Assembly (NCBI RefSeq): GCF_000474275.2
Contig: NZ_ATAE01000032.1
Coordinates: 1 to 64,000 of the forward strand
Direction of reading: 5' to 3'
From: Alkalihalophilus marmarensis DSM 21297
GTDB lineage: Bacteria > Bacillota > Bacilli > Bacillales > Bacillaceae_D
DNA length: 64,000 nt
Shown: positions 8,719 through 16,330 of the stretch, piece by piece
Layout of the letters: every line of letters begins with the position of its first letter
Numbering within the stretch: position 1 is the stretch's first letter
Made by a program: the position numbers and the translations under genes
Notes under the pieces: generated by a model
The model's database searches: none
What the model was told of the DNA's origin: nothing
Seen by the model: the letters and a program-made list of their open reading frames with translations, nothing else

Positions 8719-9504
8719 CTACATCACCGGCTGATTGCTTAGTGATTTTGAAATTTTTGTTCCTATTAGATCTCCATTAAATAATGATTGATCTGATTTC
8801 CCGTTCATGATTGTTACTGATTGCACATTTCCCGTTAAGCTTTTCATAGCGGCTTTTACTTTAGGAATCATCCCGCCATATACCGTACCTTCTTCAATCA
8901 ATTGATCAACTTCTTCACAGGTTGCAGATTCTATCAAATCACCATTTTTTAAGATACCGTCCACATCTGTTACAAATACTAGCTCTTCTGCTTGAGTAGC
9001 TCTAGCAATCGCCGCCGCTGCACTATCTGCATTTACATTATAGTGGTGACCTTCTTCATTCATTCCAATTGGAGCTATCACAGGAACGAGATGTTGGTCG
9101 AGTAATTGATAAATAAGGTCCGTATTAATTTGTACAGGTTCTCCTACAAAACCTAAGTTCTCCTCATCCACTGCCTCAACTTTCATCAGTCCGCCGTCTA
9201 AGCCTGATAACCCGACAGCTAATGTATCAGCTAGTTGAACTTTGGTAACCAGCGCTTTATTTACCTTGCCGCAAAGAACCATCTCAACTGCCTGCAAAAC
9301 ATCGAGAGTAGTCTTTCTTAACCCATTTACAAACGTAGATTCGATGTTTAATTGATTCAGAGTTTGATTGATGTGGGGTCCTCCGCCATGAACGATGATC
9401 ACTTTCTTACCGCTTTTCACTAAATCGGTAATTGTGTTAAAAAATGATGGGGTTAACTGATCAAGTGTACTTCCGCCGCATTTAATGACGATAAGATCTT
9501 TCAT
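8719..9504 (-). CDS. argB: Acetylglutamate kinase
   Basis: The 261-residue amino acid kinase phosphorylates N-acetylglutamate. The nucleotide-binding start KDLIVIKCGGSTL, the HGGGPHINQ glycine loop, VNADSAAAAIA and VTDVDGIL are diagnostic. ATG 9504 is chosen because GGAGGAAG lies 7 bases upstream; earlier in-frame Met codons overlap argJ and have no ribosome site. It is 13 bases behind argJ. Cytoplasmic. Confidence 0.95.
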   Translation of the reverse strand: MKDLIVIKCGGSTLDQLTPSFFNTITDLVKSGKKVIIVHGGGPHINQTLNQLNIESTFVNGLRKTTLDVLQAVEMVLCGKVNKALVTKVQLADTLAVGLSGLDGGLMKVEAVDEENLGFVGEPVQINTDLIYQLLDQHLVPVIAPIGMNEEGHHYNVNADSAAAAIARATQAEELVFVTDVDGILKNGDLIESATCEEVDQLIEEGTVYGGMIPKVKAAMKSLTGNVQSVTIMNGKSDQSLFNGDLIGTKISKSLSNQPVM

Positions 9505-9517
9505 AACAGCTTCCTCC

Positions 9518-10753
9518 TTATGTCCGGTATCCAGCATTAATTCTGACGTATTCATACGTTAAATCACAGCCCCAAGCTTTGCCGAACCCTTCTCCGACAT
9601 GAAGGTCTACTGAAATAATGACTGTATCATTTTCCTTCATATAAGCGGTCGCTTCTTCTTCAGAAAAAGCTAATGGACTGCTTGACTCCAACGTCTTAAT
9701 CGGGCCAATTCCGATATCAATGGTATCTGGATTAATGTCACATTCACTGTAACCGATCGCGCAAATAATCCGTCCCCAATTGGCATCTGTTCCGTACACC
9801 GCTGATTTAACTAAGTCAGAACCGACAATTTGTTTGGCAATTTTCCCAGCTTCCTCATCATTTTTAGCCCCATTTACTTGAACTTCAATTAATTTAGACG
9901 CTCCTTCACCGTCACGGGCGATCAATTTTGATAAATCCTCACATGCTGCTTCTAATGCTTGATAGAAAGCATCCCAATCCGGGTGGCTTGGAGTGAGCGG
10001 CTGATTGTTTGCAAGGCCCGAAGCCATTACTACGACCATATCATTTGTTGATGTGTCTCCGTCGACAGTGATGCGGTTAAAGGTCTTATTCGTAATGGAA
10101 GACAGCGCTGCTTGCAGGATATCATGTTCAATATTGGCATCAGTCGTAATAAAGGAAAGCATCGTTGCCATATTAGGGTGAATCATCCCAGAGCCTTTAG
10201 CTACCCCCCCGATTGATATACACTCCCCATCAATCGATGTTTGATAACATGTATGTTTCTGAATCGTATCCGTCGTTAAAATGGCTTGATTAAACGCATA
10301 AGCTGCTTCTTTTGTTGAACTTGGTACAAGTTGGGTAATACCCTTTTCAATTTTATCCATTTGTAAAAATTCACCAATGACACCAGTTGAAGTGACAGCT
10401 ACTAGATGATCTTCAATCCCAAAGTGTACAGCGGATAAATGACGCATTTTATAAGCATCCTCTAACCCTTTCTGACCAGTACAAGCATTTGCATTACCGC
10501 TGTTAACAACAAGTGCTTGGATTTTGCCGTCTTTTTGAATACTTTCCTGCGTTACTTTTAACGGTGCTGCCTGCATTTTATTCAATGTATATACAGCAGC
10601 TGCACTGCAAGGAACGTCGCTGAAAATCGCACCCAGGTCATTTCTTTTTCTCTTAACCCCAGTGTGAACTCCAACAGCACTAAAGCCTTTTGGCGTTGTA
10701 ATACCGCCTTCATCTATTTTTGATATGTGAACCTCTTTACTTAGTACACTCAC
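9518..10753 (-). CDS. argJ: Bifunctional ornithine acetyltransferase / N-acetylglutamate synthase
   Basis: ArgJ recycles the acetyl group from acetylornithine to glutamate and can also make acetylglutamate from acetyl-CoA. The self-cleavage site and N-terminal nucleophile Thr lie in HPNMATMLSF, about residue 200 of 411, with cleavage between Ala and Thr. The GDTSTND motif follows. The likely start is GTG 10753 after GGGGTGG; a longer frame to 10807 would overlap argC. It is 13 bases downstream of argC. The bifunctional role follows from the family; it is not proved by sequence. Confidence 0.94.
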   Translation of the reverse strand: MSVLSKEVHISKIDEGGITTPKGFSAVGVHTGVKRKRNDLGAIFSDVPCSAAAVYTLNKMQAAPLKVTQESIQKDGKIQALVVNSGNANACTGQKGLEDAYKMRHLSAVHFGIEDHLVAVTSTGVIGEFLQMDKIEKGITQLVPSSTKEAAYAFNQAILTTDTIQKHTCYQTSIDGECISIGGVAKGSGMIHPNMATMLSFITTDANIEHDILQAALSSITNKTFNRITVDGDTSTNDMVVVMASGLANNQPLTPSHPDWDAFYQALEAACEDLSKLIARDGEGASKLIEVQVNGAKNDEEAGKIAKQIVGSDLVKSAVYGTDANWGRIICAIGYSECDINPDTIDIGIGPIKTLESSSPLAFSEEEATAYMKENDTVIISVDLHVGEGFGKAWGCDLTYEYVRINAGYRT

Positions 10754-10766
10754 TTCATCCACCCCT

Positions 10767-11804
10767 TTATGGATAGGTTGGCACCACATTAAGACCTGTT
10801 GCTTCATCCCATCCGTTCATAATGTTCCAGTTTTGAATCGCTTGCCCTGAAGCCCCTTTTACCACATTATCAATCACGGAAATGACTGTTATTCTATTTG
10901 TTCGTTCGTCATAACCGATCCCGATATCACAAAAGTTGCTTCCATATACTTCTTTTGTTGCTGGGTATGACCCAGCTGGCCTTATTCGAACAAAACGGCT
11001 CTCTTTATACGTTTCTTCGTATAATCCTCTGAGCTCTGCTTCTGACGTAGGTTTGATGGAGACTCCATACATCGTTGCCATAATTCCTCTAACCATAGGA
11101 ACAAGATGAGGCTGGAATGTAATAGCGCCTGCCTTATCATTCCAAGACTTCAATACTTGCTCGATTTCAGGAATATGCTTGTGGGTATTCACTTGATAAG
11201 CTTTAAAATTCTCATTCATCTCACTAAAATGGGTCATTAGGCTTGGCGTACGGCCAGCACCAGATGTCCCTGACTTCGCATCAATAATAATTGAGTTTGG
11301 ATCGATCAACCCTTCTTTAATAAGCGGAGCAAGCCCTAATAAAATCGCAGTAGGGTAACAGCCTGGGTTAGCAATGATATCAGCTTCTTTTATCTGGGCC
11401 TGATTCCATTCCGATAGTCCGTATACCGCTTGATTTAAGAGATTACTAGATGCAGAAGGGCGCTTATACCAAGCGGTGTAAGTATCAGGATCTTCTAATC
11501 GCAAGTCTCCTGACAAGTCGATGACTTGAGCGCCGTATTGAGCTAATAATGCAGTCAATTCACTTGATACCCCAGGAGGAGTAGCTAGAAAAACAATATC
11601 TACTTCACTTGCGATCTTTTGTGCATCAAGTTCTTCTAATTTTTGTTCATACATTGCTGTTAAATGAGGATAAGATTCATGAATATGCAAATCCTGTTTT
11701 GAAGATGTATACGTGATGATTTCTTCTGCCTCGGGATGCTGCCATAACAGGCGCAGCAGATCGGCTCCACCATAACCTGTAGCACCAATAATTCCAACCT
11801 TCAC
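10767..11804 (-). CDS. argC: N-acetyl-gamma-glutamyl-phosphate reductase
   Basis: The 345-residue NADPH-dependent reductase is the first gene of the arginine operon. It begins with VGIIGATGYGGADLLRLL (Rossmann loop) and carries the catalytic Cys in ANPGCYPTA. The C-terminal half contains the HKHIPEIEQ segment of the family. The GTG start at 11804 has GGAGAG upstream. The promoter and ARG-box-like operator lie 45-73 bases upstream. Confidence 0.96.
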   Translation of the reverse strand: MKVGIIGATGYGGADLLRLLWQHPEAEEIITYTSSKQDLHIHESYPHLTAMYEQKLEELDAQKIASEVDIVFLATPPGVSSELTALLAQYGAQVIDLSGDLRLEDPDTYTAWYKRPSASSNLLNQAVYGLSEWNQAQIKEADIIANPGCYPTAILLGLAPLIKEGLIDPNSIIIDAKSGTSGAGRTPSLMTHFSEMNENFKAYQVNTHKHIPEIEQVLKSWNDKAGAITFQPHLVPMVRGIMATMYGVSIKPTSEAELRGLYEETYKESRFVRIRPAGSYPATKEVYGSNFCDIGIGYDERTNRITVISVIDNVVKGASGQAIQNWNIMNGWDEATGLNVVPTYP

Positions 11805-11848
11805 AATTCAACTCTCCATTTCCGCTTCTCGCATTTATCTTGTTTCCC

Positions 11849-11877
11849 ATTATAAGTATGAATAAAAATAAATTCAA
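11849..11877 (-). promoter_or_regulatory. argC promoter with overlapping ArgR/AhrC-type operator
   Basis: On the minus strand TTGAAT (11872-11877) and TATAAT (11849-11854) are separated by 17 bases, a near-consensus vegetative promoter. The spacer together with the -35 forms TGAATttaTTTTTATTCA, an ARG-box-like inverted repeat seen on the plus strand as TATGAATAAAAATAAATTCA. Binding there would block RNA polymerase, fitting arginine repression by AhrC/ArgR. The box departs from the 18-base consensus by an extra 3 bases in one half. Confidence 0.72.
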
Positions 11878-11929
11878 CTGTATTTTTATTTTATTTTTCA
11901 TTTATCTAAATTTTCTTCTTTAGACAACA

Positions 11930-11953
11930 AAAAAACGCGGCATCTAACCGCGC
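11930..11953 (-). terminator. Terminator after the thioredoxin-like gene
   Basis: On the minus strand a CGCGG/CCGCG stem with a 7-base loop is followed by seven T, just after the stop at 11961. It separates this gene from the arginine promoter. Confidence 0.85.
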
Positions 11954-11960
11954 TTCTCTG

Positions 11961-12491
11961 TTAATTATTTAATTCTTCCAGCTGTTCGTGAATACGTTCA
12001 GCTGTCTCTTCAATTTGTTCGCCCCATAAATCATTGATTTCATGATAAACATAAGCACCATTTTCATCAAGGATACTTACCCCGCGATAAGACATTTCAT
12101 CATTTTTCATGTTGACTTCTTCAAGCACTTCAAATGATTGGTCTGTTAAAAACGAGTACGTAAAAGCACCAGCTTCTTTTAATCGGTTATGATTATCAGG
12201 GCTGTCTACGCTAATAGCATATAGATCTGCATCAATATCATCAAATAAATGAATATTCTCCTGCAACTGAACTAGTTGCTGCTGACAGAGTCCTCAACCA
12301 ACTTCAGTGAAGTGAAATAGCACAGTAGCACGATCTTTATTAGTTAGAGAAACTTCTTGATTATCCTCATTAATAAGAGAAAGTTCACCGCTTGGCTCTC
12401 CATCTTCCTCTGTACCGCAAGCTTGCAGCATAAGGGCAATCGCAGCCACAATAAGTAATAAAAGTGAACGGCGTTTTATCCAGTTTTTCAT
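11961..12491 (-). CDS. Thioredoxin-like lipoprotein with in-frame TGA; candidate selenoprotein
   Basis: Reading through one in-frame TGA (12294-12296) gives a 176-residue protein. The N-terminus is a lipoprotein signal (KRRSLLLL...LMLQAC, Cys near residue 25). Strands typical of the AhpC/TSA-TlpA fold follow (ATVLFHFTEVG). The TGA is codon 66, in the order TGA GGA CTC TGT, that is U-G-L-C, followed by QQQLVQLQ. This is exactly where a redox CxxC would be. The remainder (LYAISVDSP..., YSFLTD, SYRGVSILDENGAYV) is a normal redoxin C-terminal half ending at residue 176. A hairpin fitting a bacterial SECIS starts 14 bases after the TGA. ATG 12491 follows GGAGGTG. It sits beside SCO and ctaG, so a redox role in copper-centre assembly is possible. 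Alternatives are a nonsense mutation or a sequencing error. Confidence 0.72.
12263..12279 (-). promoter_or_regulatory. Candidate bacterial SECIS hairpin
   Basis: On the minus strand, 14 bases after the in-frame TGA, GCAACT pairs perfectly with AGTTGC around the 5-base loop AGTTC. The loop starts 20 bases past the TGA and has G at its second position. As I recall it, the bacterial SECIS model asks for a G in the first two loop bases and a UGA-to-loop distance of about 16-37. The stem is short, so chance is not excluded. Confidence 0.5.
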
Positions 12492-12616
12492 TTTTTCACC
12501 TCCACTTACAATCAATTTGAGTTACTCACTAGTAGAAGCTTATGAAAAAGGCTTTGATGAGTCAACTAATCTGTTTGCCAAACACTTTATTTAGTTAACC
12601 GTCTTACTTAACCGTT

Positions 12617-13207
12617 TTAGTTAACCGTCGCCTTTAAATCTTTTACAATTTCAGTTTGGTCGCTTTGCAGTCCATCATATTTTCTAATCACATTTCCTTC
12701 TGGGTCTACTAAGTAAAAGCTTGTACTATGCATAATCTCATCACTATCTTCTACATCTTGTACAATCGCAGCGAACGCTTCCTTTGAAAGCTCAGCTATT
12801 TCCTCTTGCGAATAGCCAGTTAAAAAATTCCAGTAGTTAAAGTCAGCTCCGACATTCGTTCCGTACTTATGAAGAACCTCTGGGGTATCTTGTTTAGGAT
12901 CTACTGTAAATGAAATGAATTTCATTTCTTTCCCTTCTGCAATCATCGCATCTTGAAGGCGCTGCATATTAGGAGTCATTGTCGGACAAACAGACGGACA
13001 TTGGGTGAAAATCATCGTAGCAAGCCAGTAGTCACCTTCAAGATCGCTATTACCAAACGGTTCTCCATCTTGATTTGTAAATTCAAATTCAGGCATTTCC
13101 AGATTACCGCCTGAAATATCATATTCGGAGTTTCCTCCCATACCATAAATCCAGCCGCAGCCAGATAAAAAGAACATGCTTATTAAAACGACGATCCATT
13201 TCTTCAT
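12617..13207 (-). CDS. SCO1/SenC family copper chaperone lipoprotein
   Basis: The 196-residue protein has a lipoprotein signal (FFLSGCGW, Cys 17) and a thioredoxin-fold SCO domain. The copper-binding CPSVCP (in FTQCPSVCPTMTPNM) and the distal His in IMHSTSFYLVDPEG are both present. SCO proteins act outside the membrane to build the CuA centre of cytochrome c oxidase. ATG 13207 follows GAGGAT. It is 18 bases downstream of ctaG and 125 bases upstream of the seleno-redoxin candidate, so the three form a coherent oxidase-assembly group. B. subtilis YpmQ is the counterpart. Confidence 0.93.
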   Translation of the reverse strand: MKKWIVVLISMFFLSGCGWIYGMGGNSEYDISGGNLEMPEFEFTNQDGEPFGNSDLEGDYWLATMIFTQCPSVCPTMTPNMQRLQDAMIAEGKEMKFISFTVDPKQDTPEVLHKYGTNVGADFNYWNFLTGYSQEEIAELSKEAFAAIVQDVEDSDEIMHSTSFYLVDPEGNVIRKYDGLQSDQTEIVKDLKATVN

Positions 13208-13225
13208 TTTTTATCCTCTTTCACA

Positions 13226-14146
13226 TTATGATTTTGGAACAGGAATATCACTGATTGTTAATGCTCCGTCTTGCTGCTTCTCTTTTTTCAGCCATTGCTT
13301 AAATACGTACCCAATCGTGAAGCCATACGTAATTTCTTGCATGATCTTCATTAGAACCCCTGCAAGCTGCTGGTCCATTCTCGTTTCTAAAAAGGCAAAT
13401 GAGTTCGGCCCGCTAAACACCGACATCGGCACATCTGCACCGGCCGGCAGACAATAAGCCATCACAGAAGCCCAGACGCTAGGGTCTGTATAGGTTTGAT
13501 AAAGCGGTTCTGGGGCAAAAATAATTAATGCACACGCTGGTGTAATGAGAATACCATTTGCAAAAATATAGCCAATTCTTCTTAGGTCTGATAACTGTGA
13601 TGTAGAAGGAACCGGCGCTAACATATGCCACCACATTAACGTTGCTGCAATAAATAGAACTTGCTGATACAAACTATGAAGGATCTCTGATTGCATCAAC
13701 GTGTCAAACATAAATGGGACATGATACAATGAAAAAAGTCCGTTAAATAAGAATAAAGCCATGATTGGGCTCCATATGATTTTAAAGACCGGCCCTAGAG
13801 CTGTGTGCTTAAATTTATTAATAAGAGCTGTAAACATCCATTGAGGCGTGCCAAGCAGCATTAGAGGTACAGCTACAAAATAGGCAAAAACCATTTGCGT
13901 CATATGGAAAGTAATCATAATATGCCCAGCTACATACAGTGGACTTCCCCATCCAACATATAAAGCAATCAAACCAAGGGAAAAGTATATTTTCTTTCTC
14001 AAAGGAACAACTTCTGCATCCTTAAAACGGACACGCCCTTTGGTTACAATATAAAAATAAATCGCACCAACTATTAAAAGTACAACAATTAACTCTGGAG
14101 TCCATAATGCACGCGCTCCAAAGTTAGTAAATAATGTCTCCATCAT
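13226..14146 (-). CDS. ctaG: Cytochrome c oxidase assembly factor CtaG
   Basis: The 306-residue integral membrane protein has about seven helices and matches the caa3-type CtaG family: ALWTPELIVVLL, GHIMITFHMTQM, GTPQWMF, LYHVPFMFD, MWWHMLAPVP. His residues at HIMITFHMTQM and MWWHM are candidate metal ligands. CtaG is needed for active caa3 oxidase in Bacillus. ATG 14146 lies 6 bases after GGAGG. An 18-bp palindrome sits 34 bases upstream. Confidence 0.93.
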   Translation of the reverse strand: MMETLFTNFGARALWTPELIVVLLIVGAIYFYIVTKGRVRFKDAEVVPLRKKIYFSLGLIALYVGWGSPLYVAGHIMITFHMTQMVFAYFVAVPLMLLGTPQWMFTALINKFKHTALGPVFKIIWSPIMALFLFNGLFSLYHVPFMFDTLMQSEILHSLYQQVLFIAATLMWWHMLAPVPSTSQLSDLRRIGYIFANGILITPACALIIFAPEPLYQTYTDPSVWASVMAYCLPAGADVPMSVFSGPNSFAFLETRMDQQLAGVLMKIMQEITYGFTIGYVFKQWLKKEKQQDGALTISDIPVPKS

Positions 14147-14179
14147 GCGCTTCCTCCTTTATGGAGAGTAATGTAATTC

Positions 14180-14197
14180 ATACAGCATGTACTGTAT
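14180..14197. promoter_or_regulatory. Palindromic operator candidate upstream of ctaG
   Basis: ATACAG-CATGTA-CTGTAT is an 18-bp inverted repeat between the likely -10 region of ctaG and its start codon. Size and placement fit a repressor site, and the TACA/TGTA half-sites recall BlaI/CopY-type boxes though the spacing differs. The regulator is unknown. Confidence 0.4.
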
Positions 14198-14292
14198 ACA
14201 TAAATACTATATCATATAATGCAACGAGATTTTTTGGAGGAATAAGGACATTTTGTTACCTAATTTAGTAATAGATAAAAGGAGAGATAACT

Positions 14293-15102
14293 TTGTCTAA
14301 TCAACATCTAATTGCCCTAGACCTTGACGGAACACTGCTTACTGATCAAAAAACCATTTCTTCCCGATCAAAGGAAGTAATAAACAAAGCAAGAGATGCA
14401 GGTCATATCGTAGTCATTTCAACCGGACGCCCTTACCGTGCGAGCATGCAGTATTATCATGAACTGCAGCTAGATACAGCCATTGTTAACTTTAACGGCG
14501 CTTTTACGCATCATCCGAAAGATTCAAGCTTTGGCACCTATCATTCACCTCTTGACCTAAACACGGCTAAGACAGTAATTGAAACATGCGAAGCATTTGA
14601 TGTCAGCAATATCATGGTAGAAGTGATTGATGACTTTTATCTTCGTTACTTTGATAAAGTTTTTGTTGATACGTTTACAGCAGGGTCAAGTCCTGTTGAT
14701 CATGGTAATTTACTTCATATCTTGCGGGATGATCCTACAGCTATTCTCATCCATCCAAATGAACGTAATGAAAAACAATTGCGTGATCTAATTAAAGATG
14801 CGCATGCAGAAGTGATTGATCAACGAACATGGGGAGCACCTTGGAATGTAATTGAGATTGTTAAGGCTGGTATGAACAAAGCGGTCGGCCTGAAGAAAGT
14901 GTCTGACTTTTACGGTATTCCACGTGATCGAATTATTGCCTTTGGTGATGAAGATAATGACTTTGAGATGATTGAATTTGCAGGTCAAGGAGTCGCTATG
15001 GAAAATGGGATTGATGCGTTAAAAAACCTGGCAAATGCGACAACTAAGTCAAATGAGGAAGATGGCATTGCCTTATATTTAGAAGAAGCACTAAATCTCT
15101 AA
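14293..15102 (+). CDS. Cof-type HAD-IIB phosphatase (YkrA-like)
   Basis: The 269-residue cytoplasmic hydrolase has HAD motif I ALDLDGTLL (residues 8-16), motif II VISTGRP, a cap domain (about 80-190), motif III Lys in AGMNKAVGL, and motif IV GDEDNDFEM. Members dephosphorylate sugar phosphates and flavin or cofactor phosphates; the substrate here cannot be told. The TTG start at 14293 has AAAGGAGAG upstream. It is probably followed by the two small genes at 15174 and 15311, an arrangement similar to B. subtilis ykrA and its neighbour. Confidence 0.92.
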   Translation: MSNQHLIALDLDGTLLTDQKTISSRSKEVINKARDAGHIVVISTGRPYRASMQYYHELQLDTAIVNFNGAFTHHPKDSSFGTYHSPLDLNTAKTVIETCEAFDVSNIMVEVIDDFYLRYFDKVFVDTFTAGSSPVDHGNLLHILRDDPTAILIHPNERNEKQLRDLIKDAHAEVIDQRTWGAPWNVIEIVKAGMNKAVGLKKVSDFYGIPRDRIIAFGDEDNDFEMIEFAGQGVAMENGIDALKNLANATTKSNEEDGIALYLEEALNL

Positions 15103-15173
15103 AACCACTGCATGTTCACCTTTACGTTTGGACAACTTATTAGTGAATCCCATTGTCCAAAGGAGAGATGAAC

Positions 15174-15311
15174 ATGAGCAAACATTCTAGATCAAAGCGT
15201 GCAATCCAGCAAGGTAAGGATGCGGTACAGCCTGCAAATGAAACAGAAGGTTTACCAAGTATGAAGCAAAGAGAACAATCCAACCAGCGTAATCAGCGAG
15301 GTGAGCAGTAA
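15174..15311 (+). CDS. Small basic protein, unknown
   Basis: A 45-residue open frame starts at ATG 15174, 5 bases after AAAGGAGAG. The product is hydrophilic and rich in Gln, Arg, Lys and Ser (MSKHSRSKRAIQQGKDAVQP...), without hydrophobic or Cys motifs. Its stop codon overlaps the next start as TAATG, strong evidence that it is translated. Composition resembles small spore proteins, but I do not recognise the family. Confidence 0.68.
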   Translation: MSKHSRSKRAIQQGKDAVQPANETEGLPSMKQREQSNQRNQRGEQ

Positions 15312-15538
15312 TGGGAAATATGCTGTATCAAGAAGCTCGCGAAGCTGTTGCACGTGCAGAGTTATTAGCTCTTGCAGCTGAAACAGATATTCAAAGGGAA
15401 GCTGTTCAAAAAGAAATTCAACGTGCTAAAAATGCACTGAATTCCGCGTTTCATAATTCCTCAATGGCAGAACAAGAGCAGCTTGGCCACATGCAAACTC
15501 AACTGCAAAACATTACGTCTATGGGGCAGTTTGAATAA
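15311..15538 (+). CDS. DUF3813-like small helical protein
   Basis: The 75-residue protein is predicted all-helical (YQEAREAVARAELLALAAETD..., KNALNSAFHNSSMAEQEQL). The pattern A-NALNSA-NSS-AEQ-QL-Q-Q resembles the DUF3813 family (B. subtilis YkzI), but this is from memory. The ATG shares its first base with the stop of the upstream 45-residue gene, giving coupled translation. A terminator follows. Function is unknown. Confidence 0.8.
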   Translation: MGNMLYQEAREAVARAELLALAAETDIQREAVQKEIQRAKNALNSAFHNSSMAEQEQLGHMQTQLQNITSMGQFE

Positions 15539-15563
15539 CAAATAACAGATCGCTTTATGAATG

Positions 15564-15607
15564 AAGGCCATTCGAAGGTTTAAACTTTGAATGGCCGTTT
15601 TTATTTA
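15564..15607 (+). terminator. Terminator after the two small genes
   Basis: GGCCATTC (15566-15573) pairs with GAATGGCC (15589-15596) and is followed by GTTTTTATTT. Confidence 0.85.
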
Positions 15608-15716
15608 ACACAATCAACCAGCTAGGTATCTACTATTCTCCTACCTTCTTTTATGTTACGCTATAATGGATAATGTATATGGTCAAACACGTATAATTGT
15701 GCAGGGGGAGCAAAAC

Positions 15717-16172
15717 ATGGTTAAGGTTTATGAAATACCCAAGAGTGCAGATAGTGAAACGCAGCACAGAATAGCGGACCTTTTAATGGGTCAAGTAGAT
15801 TCTATGTGGGCTGAAGATCCGTATAAGCAGCTTCTATCTTCCATTCATTTAACGTTACAAGAAGGGTCTAAGGCTCATATTTTTGTAGCTGAAAAGGATG
15901 ATACACTGGTTGGAGCGGCATTTTTTAATGTTGGAATCAGTATGGATAAGGGCGGCCACTATATTTGGCTGAATGATCTTTATGTTCATAAGGAACATCG
16001 TAATCAAGGAATCGCAAAAAAACTGCTTTTAAAGATTATTTACTGGGCTGAAAATGAGAATATTAAAGGGATTGAGCTAGAAACAGGAATTAATAACGAA
16101 GCTACCAAAGCCCTTTATAATTCATTAGGCTTTTATGATATTGTCTCTAAACGATATGGATTTAGATTTTAA
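15717..16172 (+). CDS. GNAT family N-acetyltransferase
   Basis: The 151-residue protein has the acetyl-CoA loop in LYVHKEHRNQGIAKKLLLKI (Q-x-x-G-x-A type). The closing GNAT strand follows as IELETGINNEATKALYNSLGF. ATG 15717 is preferred since GGGGGAG lies 8 bases upstream. An in-frame Met at 15666 lies inside a TATAAT that is probably the -10 element. Monocistronic, with its own terminator. Substrate is unknown. Confidence 0.88.
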   Translation: MVKVYEIPKSADSETQHRIADLLMGQVDSMWAEDPYKQLLSSIHLTLQEGSKAHIFVAEKDDTLVGAAFFNVGISMDKGGHYIWLNDLYVHKEHRNQGIAKKLLLKIIYWAENENIKGIELETGINNEATKALYNSLGFYDIVSKRYGFRF

Positions 16173-16204
16173 ACTGATGGGATACACTCCCATCAGTTTT
16201 TTTG
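16173..16204 (+). terminator. Terminator after the GNAT gene
   Basis: A perfect 10-bp stem ACTGATGGGA/TCCCATCAGT with loop TACAC is followed by seven T. Confidence 0.9.
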
Positions 16205-16330
16205 TTTCTGTGCCCATGCCCATTTATTTGAGAAACTAGGCGAATTGCTTCTTTTTTCTGACTATTAAACATATGATGTAGCAACCTTACAAATTGGTTA
16301 TCGTAAGCCCGCAAAGGAGTGTGGACGATA

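Noticed and set aside
11805-11960. T-box or other arginine-operon riboswitch upstream of argC
   Set aside because: The distance from promoter to start codon is only about 40 bases, too short for a T-box or known riboswitch, and no conserved T-box sequence is seen.
12266-12515. Two separate short genes (a truncated lipoprotein and a redoxin fragment starting at TTG 12266)
   Set aside because: They are in the same frame, are split only by one TGA, and together give one complete protein. The internal TTG has no convincing ribosome site of its own.
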